Source: Paenibacillus paeoniae (GTDB lineage: Bacteria; Bacillota; Bacilli; Paenibacillales; Paenibacillaceae). Taken from it: a stretch of DNA of 64,000 bases. Positions 34,276-43,059 of this stretch are shown piece by piece (position 1 is the stretch's first letter; the number at the start of each line of letters is the position of its first letter). The notes beneath the pieces were generated by a model. That model saw nothing but the letters and a program-made list of their open reading frames with translations, did not search any database and was not told where the DNA came from. The position numbers and the translations under genes were made by a program. The stretch lies in contig NZ_QUBQ01000005.1 of the NCBI RefSeq assembly GCF_003388735.1, positions 186,001-250,000 of the forward strand, given 5' to 3'.

Positions 34276-35451
34276 ATGCGTCGCATGACATGGACCGCGG
34301 CAATTATTGTGTGCTTCTCACTACTATTATCTGCTTGCGGTACGAAGGACGCCGAGTCCGTGGTGAAGGAGCTCGACAAGGTAGTCAATAACATGGAGAG
34401 CTATCAAGGAAGCGGGACGATGACGCTTCATACCGGTCAGCAGCCGCTGGAGTATCAGGTGGAGGTTTCCTACCAGAAGCCGACGTATTACCGCATCAAG
34501 CTGACGAACGAAGAGAAGGATATTACGCAAATCGTGCTCCGCAACGACGACGGCGTTTTCGTATTGACGCCAAAGCTGAATAAGGTATTCCGCTTCCAAA
34601 GCGACTGGCCGCAAAATCAGGGGCAGGTCTACCTGTATCAGACCCTCATTCAAAGCATTATCGTGGACGGCTCCAGACAGTTCGCAGTTAACAATGACGC
34701 ATACGTGTTTGATGTGATGGCCAATTACAATAATGGCTCATTAGCCCGCCAAAAAATTTGGTTGAACAAAGACGATCTGAGCCCGGTTCAAGTGGAAGTG
34801 AGTGACACGAATGCTTCTGTAATGGTGGACGTGAAGTTCGATTCCTTCAAATTCGGTGAGAAGTTCGATAAGAGCGTATTCGAGACGCAAGCAAATATGG
34901 CTTCAACGCCTCCGTCATCGGATAACTCAAGCGAGACGGGTAAAGACGGGGATAAACCGACGAATGCGACACCGGAGCAAGAAACGGATGAAGCAACGGT
35001 ACCTGACGATAAAGCGAATCCGGACAAAGAGAACACCGGTGACGACGAAGAAGCCAGTAATCCGGATGAAAGCGCGTCTTTAGGAAATGAGGGAGCGAAA
35101 GCTCTTCCTTTCGTAGCTCTAGCGCCTTCGCATTTGCCTAAAGGAGTAGCGTTCAAGGACAGCATGGATATTGATTACGGCGGCAATAAGGGGCTTATCT
35201 CCAGATATGACGGTGTATATAACTTTACGATCATTCAGACCCAGCCGAAAGATATTGCAACTACGTTAGTACCGGGCGTTCTGGTCGATCTGGGCACGAC
35301 GGTAGGGGAATTGACGACGAATGAAGACAATTCACTGCAGACGCTAACCTGGACCTATCAAGGCAATTTGTTCCGTCTCTCCAGCGCTGATCTGCCAGAT
35401 GTCGAGATGCGGAAAGTAGCTCAGTCGGTTCAAGGAGAAATGGATAAATAA
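34276..35451 (+). CDS. YdcC/LolA-like sporulation lipoprotein with DUF4367-like C-terminus
   Basis: 391 residues from ATG 34276 (AGAGGGG 8 bases upstream). Lipobox LLLSAC. The N-terminal domain (about 30-205) is LolA/GerS-like (SYQGSGTMTLHTGQQPLEYQVEVSYQKP; DDGVFVLTPKLNKVFRFQSDWP). An acidic Thr/Pro/Glu-rich linker (about 210-275) leads to a C-terminal domain ending in LTWTYQGNLFRLSS. B. subtilis ydcC also lies just before alr, and its expression depends on sporulation factors there. Confidence 0.83.
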   Translation: MRRMTWTAAIIVCFSLLLSACGTKDAESVVKELDKVVNNMESYQGSGTMTLHTGQQPLEYQVEVSYQKPTYYRIKLTNEEKDITQIVLRNDDGVFVLTPKLNKVFRFQSDWPQNQGQVYLYQTLIQSIIVDGSRQFAVNNDAYVFDVMANYNNGSLARQKIWLNKDDLSPVQVEVSDTNASVMVDVKFDSFKFGEKFDKSVFETQANMASTPPSSDNSSETGKDGDKPTNATPEQETDEATVPDDKANPDKENTGDDEEASNPDESASLGNEGAKALPFVALAPSHLPKGVAFKDSMDIDYGGNKGLISRYDGVYNFTIIQTQPKDIATTLVPGVLVDLGTTVGELTTNEDNSLQTLTWTYQGNLFRLSSADLPDVEMRKVAQSVQGEMDK

Positions 35452-35519
35452 CCTGCGACTTGCCAAGCCGCTCATCAATTTCCAAGACGTACTAGTTCAT
35501 TATGGAACTCATTTCATTG

Positions 35520-35575
35520 ACAGTCCCAGCAGCAACGTTTAACATTATTTTTATAATGTTTGCTGCTCGGACTGT
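35520..35575. repeat. Long interrupted hairpin between ydcC and alr
   Basis: ACAGTCC-AGCAGCAA-AACATTAT on the left pairs with ATAATG-TTTGCTGCT-GGACTGT on the right, with a CGTTT bulge in the left arm. TTTTT occurs 8 bases later, so it may be a terminator, but it ends only 24 bases before the alr start and could instead be a leader structure. Confidence 0.6.
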
Positions 35576-35599
35576 TATGGTTTTTGCAATAAGGAGAAG

Positions 35600-36796
35600 G
35601 TGAGCGACTTGGAATCGTATTATCGCCCGACTTGGGCAGAGATATCGTTGGATGCGCTTCGGCATAACTTACAGGCTGTACGGAAAGCGTTGCCAGCAGG
35701 CTGCAAGCTGATGGCATCGGTGAAAGCGAATGCCTACGGTCACGGAGCGGCAGAAATAGCGGAGGCGACTGAACGCTTTGGCGTAGATTATTTGGGTGTC
35801 GCGTTCCTGGACGAGGCGCTACAGTTGCGCAAGGCTGGCATTCAGTCGCCTATTCTTGTGCTGGGCTTTGTCCCGGCGGATGCACTTGCGCTTGCTCGAG
35901 AGAAGAACATTACAATCAGCTTGTTCAGGGATGATGTGCGCGAGGCAGCCGGACAACTGCCTGATCTCGAGGATGGCCGCCAACTGAAGGTGCATGTGAA
36001 GGTCGACTCAGGCATGGGGCGATTAGGCGTACTGGGGTATGATGAGGCTCTTGATTTCATTGAACGAACGCTGAATACTCCGCAGATTGAGGTAGAGGGC
36101 TTGTTCACCCACTATGCGAGGGCTGATGAGGCGGATAAGGCATACACGAAGCAGCAATACGAGCGCTTCCAACAAATTGCGGACGCGGTTAAGCAACGCG
36201 GCTGGACGATCCCGATCGTTCATGCCGCGAACAGCGCCGCCGGCATGGATACGCCGCAATGGGCTGGAGATATGGTGCGACTGGGCATTGCCATGTATGG
36301 GTTGTATCCCTCCGTGGAAGTGAACAAGGAACGCATCGAGTTGAGACCGGTGCTTGCATTGAAGTCCAAGATCGTCTGGACGAAGACAGCGCCTCCAGGG
36401 TGGGGAATCAGCTATGGCACGCGGTATTTCACAGAGAAGGAAGAGTGGATCGGCACACTGCCAATCGGATATGCAGACGGCTATAGCCGGATGCTGAGCG
36501 GCAAGGCGCATGGATTGGTGCGCGGTGTGAAGACGCCGATTTTGGGAACGATCTGTATGGATCAATGCATGATCGCGCTGGACCCTGTGTTGGATCAGAG
36601 CGGAGAAGGTCCTGTGGAGGTTGGCGAGGAAGTGGTATTGATTGGTTCGCAACGGAATGCCACCATTACGGCGGAAGAAGTGGCGGATCAGCTTGGCACA
36701 ATCAACTATGAGATTATATGTATGCTAGCAGCCCGCGTTCCACGGGTATATCTTGAAGGCGGAGCGGTTGTGAGCACGCACAATCAATTGGCATAG
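35600..36796 (+). CDS. alr: Alanine racemase
   Basis: 398 residues. PLP lysine Lys42 is in MASVKANAYGHGA and the catalytic tyrosine (about 272) is in WGISYGTRYFTEKEEWIGTLPIGYADGYSR. VDSGMGRLG and ICMDQCMI are further family blocks. It makes D-alanine for peptidoglycan in the cytoplasm. The start may be GTG 35600 or TTG 35609; AAGGAG lies at 35591-35596. It sits in the conserved order ydcC-alr-ndoAI-ndoA. Confidence 0.95.
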   Translation: MSDLESYYRPTWAEISLDALRHNLQAVRKALPAGCKLMASVKANAYGHGAAEIAEATERFGVDYLGVAFLDEALQLRKAGIQSPILVLGFVPADALALAREKNITISLFRDDVREAAGQLPDLEDGRQLKVHVKVDSGMGRLGVLGYDEALDFIERTLNTPQIEVEGLFTHYARADEADKAYTKQQYERFQQIADAVKQRGWTIPIVHAANSAAGMDTPQWAGDMVRLGIAMYGLYPSVEVNKERIELRPVLALKSKIVWTKTAPPGWGISYGTRYFTEKEEWIGTLPIGYADGYSRMLSGKAHGLVRGVKTPILGTICMDQCMIALDPVLDQSGEGPVEVGEEVVLIGSQRNATITAEEVADQLGTINYEIICMLAARVPRVYLEGGAVVSTHNQLA

Positions 36797-37019
36797 ATCA
36801 GGAATGGATGAAATTTATTCCAATTGTACAAATTATCCTTTCGTGCAGGGAATAGGCATATGGAGATCGAATGTAATCATGCAGCCCTGTAAGGGGCAGA
36901 ATCTGCATATAGCATATTTGATATACGATAGGCATACAAATGATGAAGTATAGTAATGGCATAAATTTGTCATAATGTGTAATAAGGTTTTTTGGAAAAG
37001 TCTTGGGGGTGCGAGTTCG

Positions 37020-37301
37020 GTGGCCAATGTGCACAATACGAAAAGGATCATGATCAGCTTGCCCGATCAATTGCTCGAGGAGGTCGATGGTATCGTAGCC
37101 AAGGAGAACTCTAATCGCAGCGAATTTATTCGGCAAGCCATGAAGCTGTATTTGGTGGAACGCAAAAAGCGCCAAATCCGTGAATCCATGCAGCGTGGAT
37201 ATATGGAAATGGCAAAAATTAACCTGAATATGGCCTCGGAAGCGTTTCAAGCGGAGGAAGAAGCCGACCATACGTTAGGCCGTCTCGTAAGCGGGGTGTA
37301 G
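37020..37301 (+). CDS. ndoAI: EndoAI antitoxin (MazE-like, ribbon-helix-helix)
   Basis: 93 residues. The ribbon-helix-helix TKRIMISLPDQLLEEVDGIVAKENSNRSEFIRQAM is followed by RRGYMEMAKINLN-like toxin-binding residues (RGYMEMAKINLNMASEAF), which are nearly identical to B. subtilis EndoAI. I start at GTG 37020 (TTGGGGG 10 bases upstream) rather than ATG 36975. It neutralises the toxin encoded 3 bases downstream and probably represses the pair. Confidence 0.9.
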   Translation: MANVHNTKRIMISLPDQLLEEVDGIVAKENSNRSEFIRQAMKLYLVERKKRQIRESMQRGYMEMAKINLNMASEAFQAEEEADHTLGRLVSGV

Positions 37302-37304
37302 AGC

Positions 37305-37655
37305 TTGATCGTAAAACGCGGAGATGTGTTTTTTGCCGATTTGTCCCCTGTCGTCGGCTCAGAGCAGGGCGGAGTCCGTCCGGTTCTCGTCATTCAAAAT
37401 GACATTGGCAACCGATTCAGCCCTACTGTAATCGTAGCTGCCATTACGGCTCAAATTCAGAAAGCAAAGCTGCCAACGCATGTCGAGATGGATGCGGCAA
37501 CTCATGGCTTCGACCGGGATTCGGTCGTGCTGCTAGAGCAAATTCGCACCATCGACAAGCAGCGTTTGACGGATAAAATTACGCATTTGGATGACGAAAC
37601 GATGCGTAAAGTAGACGATGCGCTATTGATCAGTGTAGGCCTGATCGACTTTTAA
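37305..37655 (+). CDS. ndoA: EndoA toxin, MazF-type mRNA interferase
   Basis: 116 residues, extremely close to B. subtilis Endo[55 protein letters not shown] and the C-terminal ISVGLIDF. It cuts mRNA at UACAU-type sites in Bacillus. The start is TTG 37305, giving the conserved N-terminus MIVKRGDV. Confidence 0.95.
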   Translation: MIVKRGDVFFADLSPVVGSEQGGVRPVLVIQNDIGNRFSPTVIVAAITAQIQKAKLPTHVEMDAATHGFDRDSVVLLEQIRTIDKQRLTDKITHLDDETMRKVDDALLISVGLIDF

Positions 37656-37664
37656 ATAACGGAT

Positions 37665-37704
37665 AAGCCGGCAACCTGTATGAACCAGCACCGGCTTGTT
37701 TTTC
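37665..37704 (+). terminator. Terminator of the alr-ndoA operon
   Basis: AAGCCGG (37665-37671) and CCGGCTT (37691-37697) pair around a 19-base loop and are followed by GTTTTTC. Confidence 0.75.
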
Positions 37705-37804
37705 GACAGAATTGGACAGGTTTCGAAATTAAGGGTAGACAATTTAAGGTTGTATTTGCTATTATAGGCTCAAATTCATATTTGAACTAATAGAAGAGCA
37801 ATCT

Positions 37805-37861
37805 ATTGCGAAGAACGCAATCAGTAAGCCGGGGACGGCTGCTGAATGCGTTCTTTTTTTT
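37805..37861 (+). promoter_or_regulatory. Attenuator-like leader before the Tad operon (terminator plus antiterminator)
   Basis: AAGAACGCA (37811-37819) pairs with TGCGTTCTT (37847-37855); TCAG/CTGA and AGCCG/CGGCT continue the stem, and eight T's follow, giving a strong intrinsic terminator. It ends only 23 bases before the cpaB-like ATG. A rival stem ATTGCG (37805-37810) with CGCAAT (37816-37821) uses part of the terminator's left arm. The pair could switch transcription of the operon on and off. Confidence 0.6.
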
Positions 37862-37883
37862 GTTGCTCGGAAGAGAGGTAGCG

Positions 37884-38633
37884 ATGCGAAGGGGAAGGAG
37901 TTTATGGCTCAGCTTGGCGGCGGCAATGCTGTCGGCGGCTTTGGTATATGGGCTTTATGTACTGCAGCGCGATCAATTGGAACAGCAGGAGACAGTCGCC
38001 GTTGTCGTGCCTAAGCGGTTCATCGCAGCCGGTGAAAGGCTGGAGAGAACTGATCTGGAGATGGCGCGGCTGCCGGTCGCCGCTTATACGAATGAGATGG
38101 TTGCAGCGCTTGATTCGGCATTCGGGATGGAAGCGGCAATGCCGCTCGGGAAAGGCGAGGCGTTGCTATCCTGGAAGCTGAATGAGCATTATCTGCATCC
38201 GCGAACGGGAGAATCCACCTTCCAAATTCCGAAGGAGTACATTCGCTCCATCTCGAACGGGATACGCGCTGGCGATCGGGTCCTCCTCTATGCGTCTGGC
38301 GCAGAGGAACAGTCTGCGCGAATTTTCCCGGAATCGGTTGTGGTCGCCTCGGTGAAGAGTTCGGCCAATGTAGAAGTTGACAGCTTGGAGCAATCGCATC
38401 TGATGTCGCTTGCGGAAGGCAATAAGGACGGCATGTATGTCGCCAGACGGGATGCCAATGCGATGATCGAATATGTCAATCTCAATTTGACGGAGGCTCA
38501 GTGGCTGTTAATCGATCAGCTTTGCAAAGGCGGGAGTGTCAAAGTGGTCATCGCGTATAGCCCGGAGTCCTACGATCGAATGAAGGATAGGCAGGGAGAA
38601 GAGGGGAGCGGTGAGAGAAGTGGGCGTGAGTAA
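37884..38633 (+). CDS. CpaB/RcpC-like Flp pilus assembly protein (SAF domain)
   Basis: 249 residues. One N-terminal membrane helix (about 8-27) precedes a SAF-type domain: VVVPKRFIAAGERLERTDLEMARLP, then AAMPLGKGEALLSWKL, and a RcpC-like domain with IPKEYIRSISNGIRAGDRVLLYA. CpaB proteins line the periplasmic or wall channel of Tad pili. I start at ATG 37884 with AGAGAGG upstream. It is first in an operon of at least nine genes. Confidence 0.75.
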   Translation: MRRGRSLWLSLAAAMLSAALVYGLYVLQRDQLEQQETVAVVVPKRFIAAGERLERTDLEMARLPVAAYTNEMVAALDSAFGMEAAMPLGKGEALLSWKLNEHYLHPRTGESTFQIPKEYIRSISNGIRAGDRVLLYASGAEEQSARIFPESVVVASVKSSANVEVDSLEQSHLMSLAEGNKDGMYVARRDANAMIEYVNLNLTEAQWLLIDQLCKGGSVKVVIAYSPESYDRMKDRQGEEGSGERSGRE

Positions 38634-39477
38634 CGGAGCGGCTCCGGTTGTGGCTTTTGTGGGAACAACACCGAATATCGGGACGACGACGGCTGCATTC
38701 GCGGCCGCATACAGACTTGCGGAACTTAGCAGCACGGAGGTTGGTTATCTGTGCCTGAACTTGAAGAGCGCGAAACTTCACCGCTTCTTGGGGATTGACG
38801 AGCCGGAAGTAACACTGGACAGGCTGCAGCCGGAGTTGCGCTCGGCTTCCTTAACGTCGAGCATGCTGCGCAGTGCGGATTATGAGGTAAGAGGCAGATC
38901 TAATCTGCATGTTCTGTTCGGCAATATGAATCGGGAAGGAGCCGAATTTGTCGGAACGGAAGAAATTGATCATCTGCTGGATGTTGCAGAGAAAACATAT
39001 GGAGTTATTGTTTTGGATGTAGGCGCGTATTGGGATAATGCCGCAACGATATGCAGCATTCGGCGCGCAGACTCACGGGTACTGGTAACGACGCCGGCGT
39101 TATCGCACTTTCAGGAAGACGGGAGACGCTGGATTGGCAATGTATCGCCGATCTTTCAAATCCAGCCGAATCAGTACGATTGTATCATCGCCCACTATCC
39201 TTGGAGAAAGGGAGGTTATCGCATGAACGACATTTGCAAGGAGCTGGGGACGGCTCCGATGGGAGAGTTCAGAATGGACGATTCGATGTTTGCCAGTCTT
39301 GACAAAGGTGGTTATGACAATTGGCTCAGAGAAGATCCTACGGGAAGATCAGCAATGAGGAAACCAGCCGCCAAGCTGCTGGAACGCCATAACGTGCGGG
39401 GTGCCTTCCCTTCCATGGTCAGGCAGCCATGGTATCGCAGGTTGAATGTACATCGGAACGGAGTAGGCTCCTCATGA
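38611..39477 (+). CDS. CpaE/TadZ-like P-loop ATPase
   Basis: 288 residues. VAFVGTTPNIGTTTAAFAAAYRLAE is a variant ParA/MinD Walker A (GTTPNIGTTT), lacking the signature lysine of MinD but also the usual Lys before the Thr. YGVIVLDVGAYWDN is the Walker B-like strand. TadZ proteins place the pilus machine at a pole. It starts at GTG 38611, overlapping the cpaB-like gene by 23 bases. Confidence 0.68.
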   Translation: MREVGVSNGAAPVVAFVGTTPNIGTTTAAFAAAYRLAELSSTEVGYLCLNLKSAKLHRFLGIDEPEVTLDRLQPELRSASLTSSMLRSADYEVRGRSNLHVLFGNMNREGAEFVGTEEIDHLLDVAEKTYGVIVLDVGAYWDNAATICSIRRADSRVLVTTPALSHFQEDGRRWIGNVSPIFQIQPNQYDCIIAHYPWRKGGYRMNDICKELGTAPMGEFRMDDSMFASLDKGGYDNWLREDPTGRSAMRKPAAKLLERHNVRGAFPSMVRQPWYRRLNVHRNGVGSS

Positions 39478-40829
39478 AGAGCGTGCAGGACAAATTTTCA
39501 ACTGCGGAGTTCGCGGCTAGAGTACAGAGCCAAGGAATGGAACGGGAAGCTGCCGCGCCAGTACAGGAAGACAGTGGATCGGAGGATTTTGACCGGCTAG
39601 CCGGTGAAATCAGGTCCTATCTGAGCGCGCCAAGGGGCATGACGGAAGAAGAGAGGAGACAGTATAGCGAGACGCTTAATCGGGCTGTCTTGGGATTTTC
39701 GCAAGAGCGTGAGCAAGTGCTGGCTGTCATCGAGGATCGACTCATACGTCTGCGTATTCATACACTGCCGGGATGGAAGCATCCATATGCAACGCTGGCG
39801 GAAGCTTTATTCGCGGAAGTAGTGGGACTGAATGTGCTGGAGCTGGTGCTGGCTAGCCGTACTGACTTGGAAGAGCTGCAGGTGGTTGGCACAAGAATCT
39901 ACGAGGTTCGCGGCGGCATGGCGGCGATGTCCCATTATTGCTTCGGTAGCATCCGCGACGTCGAGCGCATTCAGCAAAATTTGGTGCTGTACAACAATGA
40001 TCGGATCAACCCGCGCAAACGCTGGGCGGAGGTTATGCTGAAGGATGGATCCCGCGTGACGATGACCGGCTTCGGGTTCACATCCAGCCCCACGCTAACA
40101 ATCCGCTTCTATACTGTCAGCCGCTTCCGACTTGAGGCTTTGGCCGCAGCTCCATATTTCTCACTTAGCGATCGAATGGTGCAGCTGCTTCTTGCCTCGC
40201 TGAAGGCTAGATACAATCTGGTCATAATCGGACCAACTAATTCAGGCAAGACCAATCTGATGAAGGCGTTAATTGCGGAGCTGCCGGATGTCGAGCGGAT
40301 TATTACAATCGAAGGCCGATATGAGATGATGCTGGGCCGGGACTTCCCAAGCAAAAACATTATTGAATACGAAGCTGCAGAAGATGACGAAGCTCACCGC
40401 TCGTCCCAGGCTTTCAAGCTTGCTCTGCGTCAATCGCCTCAGCGCATAATCCATGCCGAGATTAGAGACGAGGACGCCAATATCTACGTGCGGGCATGTA
40501 CGAGAGGACATACCGGCAGCATGACGACCGTTCATGCCAACCGTCTGGAGGATGTGCCCGAGGCGATTACAGATATGTGCATGCTGGATGGCAGAAGTAT
40601 GAATCCTGAGAGATTAACGAAACGAATCGCAGAATATGTAACGGAGCTTGGCATCGAGATGAAGCTGATTGGCGGGCGTAGAATCGTATCCCGAATAGGG
40701 GAGATCGGATGGCAGGACGGGGATATACATATTCGGGAGTGGGCGGTCTTCTCGGAAGTGGAGAATGAATGGCAATACTCGAACCCTCCATCAGAGCGTG
40801 CTGCTGCGTGGTTGGACCAGGAGGTGTAA
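39474..40829 (+). CDS. tadA: CpaF/TadA-type secretion ATPase
   Basis: 451 residues. Walker A IIGPTNSGKTNLMKAL (about 247-262), Walker B-like RIITIEGRYEMM, the His box IIHAEIRDEDANIYVRACTRGHTGSMTTVHAN and TDMCMLDGRS are typical of Tad/type II-IV secretion hexamers. It powers pilus assembly from the cytoplasm. ATG 39474 overlaps the preceding stop (ATGA). Confidence 0.88.
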   Translation: MKSVQDKFSTAEFAARVQSQGMEREAAAPVQEDSGSEDFDRLAGEIRSYLSAPRGMTEEERRQYSETLNRAVLGFSQEREQVLAVIEDRLIRLRIHTLPGWKHPYATLAEALFAEVVGLNVLELVLASRTDLEELQVVGTRIYEVRGGMAAMSHYCFGSIRDVERIQQNLVLYNNDRINPRKRWAEVMLKDGSRVTMTGFGFTSSPTLTIRFYTVSRFRLEALAAAPYFSLSDRMVQLLLASLKARYNLVIIGPTNSGKTNLMKALIAELPDVERIITIEGRYEMMLGRDFPSKNIIEYEAAEDDEAHRSSQAFKLALRQSPQRIIHAEIRDEDANIYVRACTRGHTGSMTTVHANRLEDVPEAITDMCMLDGRSMNPERLTKRIAEYVTELGIEMKLIGGRRIVSRIGEIGWQDGDIHIREWAVFSEVENEWQYSNPPSERAAAWLDQEV

Positions 40830-40831
40830 GG

Positions 40832-41767
40832 GTGGTTCATGTTGTTTTCTTATCAGGGGGCTTGCTGCTCTTTGTTCTATTGTTTATCGTCGTTCGCTCC
40901 CTCATTGATTCTGTTGAAGACAAGCGGCAGCTTCGCAGCCGATTGACCTACGAATCGCCATACAGCTTAAGGAGGATGCTGGCTGACCGTCTAAAGTCGT
41001 ATGGCAGGGTTAGAAGTCATATATCGGAGCTGCTGGAGACGCTCAGAATGAGGCTTGCTCCCGATACGTTCCTCGGCACATCCGGCATGCTGCTCGTTGG
41101 AGGCGTTGTGACTGGCGGACTGTTTTTTCAGACGGCGAAGGGCGGGTTGCTGTTTGGATTGATTGTCGGATTCGCCCCATATCTATGGCTGAGAGGTTTG
41201 CTGCTCCATCGGCGGATGGGTGCCCAGCTAGATTTTCTGCCTGCTGTGGAGCTGTTTTATCAATGTTATCTGGTAACAGGAGAACGCCACATTCGAATCG
41301 CTTTGCAGCGAACGATCGAAGAGAAGAGGCTGCTTGGGCCGATGCAAGCTGTATTCGAACAATTGTACCGCAATCTCTCGGTTCGAGGCGATGATGAAGC
41401 AAGCCTTCGAATAATGGGAGCTTCGTTAGGTCATTTGTGGTCAGATTATTTTGTGCAAATTTTGCGCGTCGCTCTGTCGGAGGGCGTTCCCGTCTCGGAG
41501 AGCTTAAGAGAACTTCTGGCGGATATGAGGAAGGCGCGTCGGGCGAATGAACAAGAGCGCCACCGCTTACTGGAGATCAGAATTGCGAATTTCACGCCGA
41601 TCTTGTTTTTGGTGTTGTTTATCGGCATTAATTTGCATTACAACAAAGCGAATGCTTACTTTTACTATTTGCAGGACCCGCAAGGACGGGATATGATCCT
41701 GAATGCTCTCCTGCTTATTTTTGGATCCTTTCTTATGGGCCTATGGCTCTCACGCAAAAAAATGTAA
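40832..41767 (+). CDS. TadB-like inner-membrane platform protein
   Basis: 311 residues from GTG 40832 (CAGGAGG 7 bases upstream). One N-terminal helix, a cytoplasmic region, a helical pair (about 85-125), a T2SF-type domain (LPAVELFYQCYLVTGERHIRIALQRTIEE; SEGVPVSESLRELLADMRKARRANEQERHR) and C-terminal helices (ILFLVLFIGINLHY; ALLLIFGSFLMGLWL). This is the TadB/T2SF plan. Confidence 0.72.
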   Translation: MVHVVFLSGGLLLFVLLFIVVRSLIDSVEDKRQLRSRLTYESPYSLRRMLADRLKSYGRVRSHISELLETLRMRLAPDTFLGTSGMLLVGGVVTGGLFFQTAKGGLLFGLIVGFAPYLWLRGLLLHRRMGAQLDFLPAVELFYQCYLVTGERHIRIALQRTIEEKRLLGPMQAVFEQLYRNLSVRGDDEASLRIMGASLGHLWSDYFVQILRVALSEGVPVSESLRELLADMRKARRANEQERHRLLEIRIANFTPILFLVLFIGINLHYNKANAYFYYLQDPQGRDMILNALLLIFGSFLMGLWLSRKKM

Positions 41768-41772
41768 GGGTG

Positions 41773-42669
41773 ATGGCTTTGTACGATTGGATGACGGGAC
41801 TAATTGGAGTAGGCGCTGTTGTTGGTCAATTCTTTTTTGCAGGGACAGGCTTGTATATGTTGTTGCGTCTATTGCCCGAGCGTCCGCTCAGATGGAAGAG
41901 GCTGTCCTTTCTGAAATTACGGAGTTCTACAGCTCCGGATCGCTGGCTGCGCGTGTTCGGCATTAAGCGGGATCATTCTGATTATGCAGATAGGGAACTC
42001 CTTCTCGCAGGCTGCGGCATGACGTTTGATCCTGCATGGTACATGCTTTTTCGGAAGCTGGCTATGTCGGTATGCTTGTTAATCGGGACATTAGCTATCG
42101 TGATATTCAGAGGAAATCTGATGTATATTTGGTTCCAAGCGTTGGTTGCGTTGCCGTTATTACTGGTTGGAGCCCTGCATCTGGATCGAGCATGGCTTCG
42201 TGCGGCTCAGAAGATGAGATCCCTGCAATTTACGAAGGAGATTTATGTGATCAGCAATCAGCTGCTTTATTTCTCGGACTCCAACCTTAATATTCATGCC
42301 AAGCTCATGCGATGTATGTCCTATACGAAAGCGATGCGTGGGGATATGGAGCGTCTGCTGGCGGAATGGTATCACGATCCTGCTCTTGCTTTGCGACAGT
42401 TCAAGCTGCGTATCGGCACGGATGACGGGATGAGCTTTGTCGAGACGATTGATGCAATACGGCAGCATGAGAGCAGCCAATATTACGAATTGCTCCGTAT
42501 TAGAATCTCGGACTACAAGGAGAAGCTGGAGCTTGCCAAGGAAAGTCGCAAGGAATCCACTTCATACGGATTGTTCATCCTTGCGGGTATTCCGATCCTG
42601 TATACATTCCAGGTGTTTATCTATCCATGGGTAAGGGAAGGTCAGAAGCTGTTTCAGTCATTGGGATAG
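41773..42669 (+). CDS. TadC-like inner-membrane platform protein
   Basis: 298 residues from ATG 41773; GTG 41770 is also possible. N-terminal helix (about 8-28), paired helices (about 90-135), a cytoplasmic T2SF-like region (MRSLQFTKEIYVISNQLLYFSDSN ... IRISDYKEKLELAKESRKEST) and a C-terminal helix (YGLFILAGIPILYTFQVFI). It follows the TadB-like gene by 5 bases and probably forms a platform with it. Confidence 0.7.
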   Translation: MALYDWMTGLIGVGAVVGQFFFAGTGLYMLLRLLPERPLRWKRLSFLKLRSSTAPDRWLRVFGIKRDHSDYADRELLLAGCGMTFDPAWYMLFRKLAMSVCLLIGTLAIVIFRGNLMYIWFQALVALPLLLVGALHLDRAWLRAAQKMRSLQFTKEIYVISNQLLYFSDSNLNIHAKLMRCMSYTKAMRGDMERLLAEWYHDPALALRQFKLRIGTDDGMSFVETIDAIRQHESSQYYELLRIRISDYKEKLELAKESRKESTSYGLFILAGIPILYTFQVFIYPWVREGQKLFQSLG

Positions 42670-42713
42670 GCGGCGACTGTAGATCAAGCTTGCAACGGGA
42701 GGAGGTGGCAAGG

Positions 42714-42863
42714 ATGCGTAATATTTTGATGACCGTCATGATGCTCGTGGTTGTAGTCGTGTTGTTCAATGCGATTATTGCACAGGATTCTACGGGCACA
42801 AGGAGCCAAATTCAATCGCAGGGCAACGCTGCAAATACAAGAATCAACAGTTTGCTGCCATAG
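42714..42863 (+). CDS. Small single-TM protein in the Tad operon (candidate pilin-like)
   Basis: 49 residues: MRNILMTVMMLVVVVVLFNAIIA, then a polar tail (QDSTGTRSQIQSQGNAANTRINSLLP). GGGAGGAGG lies 8 bases before the ATG. Flp pilins have this size, but the Gly/Glu processing motif (G followed by xxxxEY) is not visible, so it may be a structural or accessory peptide instead. Confidence 0.6.
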   Translation: MRNILMTVMMLVVVVVLFNAIIAQDSTGTRSQIQSQGNAANTRINSLLP

Positions 42864-42912
42864 TTGGAATGTGTGGTGCAGCATAGCGATGAATGTGGAG
42901 GTGCGAGGGAGA

Positions 42913-43059
42913 ATGAGAGCCATATTAATGATGCTTCTTCTTATTGTTACAGCCATTGTCATCTATACATCCGTCGCGGAGGGCGATGACGGCTTGAACG
43001 AGGGCATTGCTCGTACGGGCGGGGCAATGGGAGAGTACATTAAGGGGATGAGCCCTTGA
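42913..43059 (+). CDS. Small single-TM protein in the Tad operon, second copy
   Basis: 48 residues: MRAILMMLLLIVTAIVIYTSVA plus a polar tail (EGDDGLNEGIARTGGAMGEY). It resembles the preceding small protein in length and layout, suggesting an old duplication. GAGGGAGA precedes ATG 42913; an upstream in-frame ATG at 42889 would add eight residues. Its stop overlaps the next start (TTGA). Confidence 0.6.
   Translation: MRAILMMLLLIVTAIVIYTSVAEGDDGLNEGIARTGGAMGEYIKGMSP

Noticed and set aside
37741-37861. Cyclic-di-GMP (GEMM) riboswitch before the Tad genes
   Set aside because: The leader is too short and lacks the conserved aptamer core; only terminator and antiterminator-like stems are visible.
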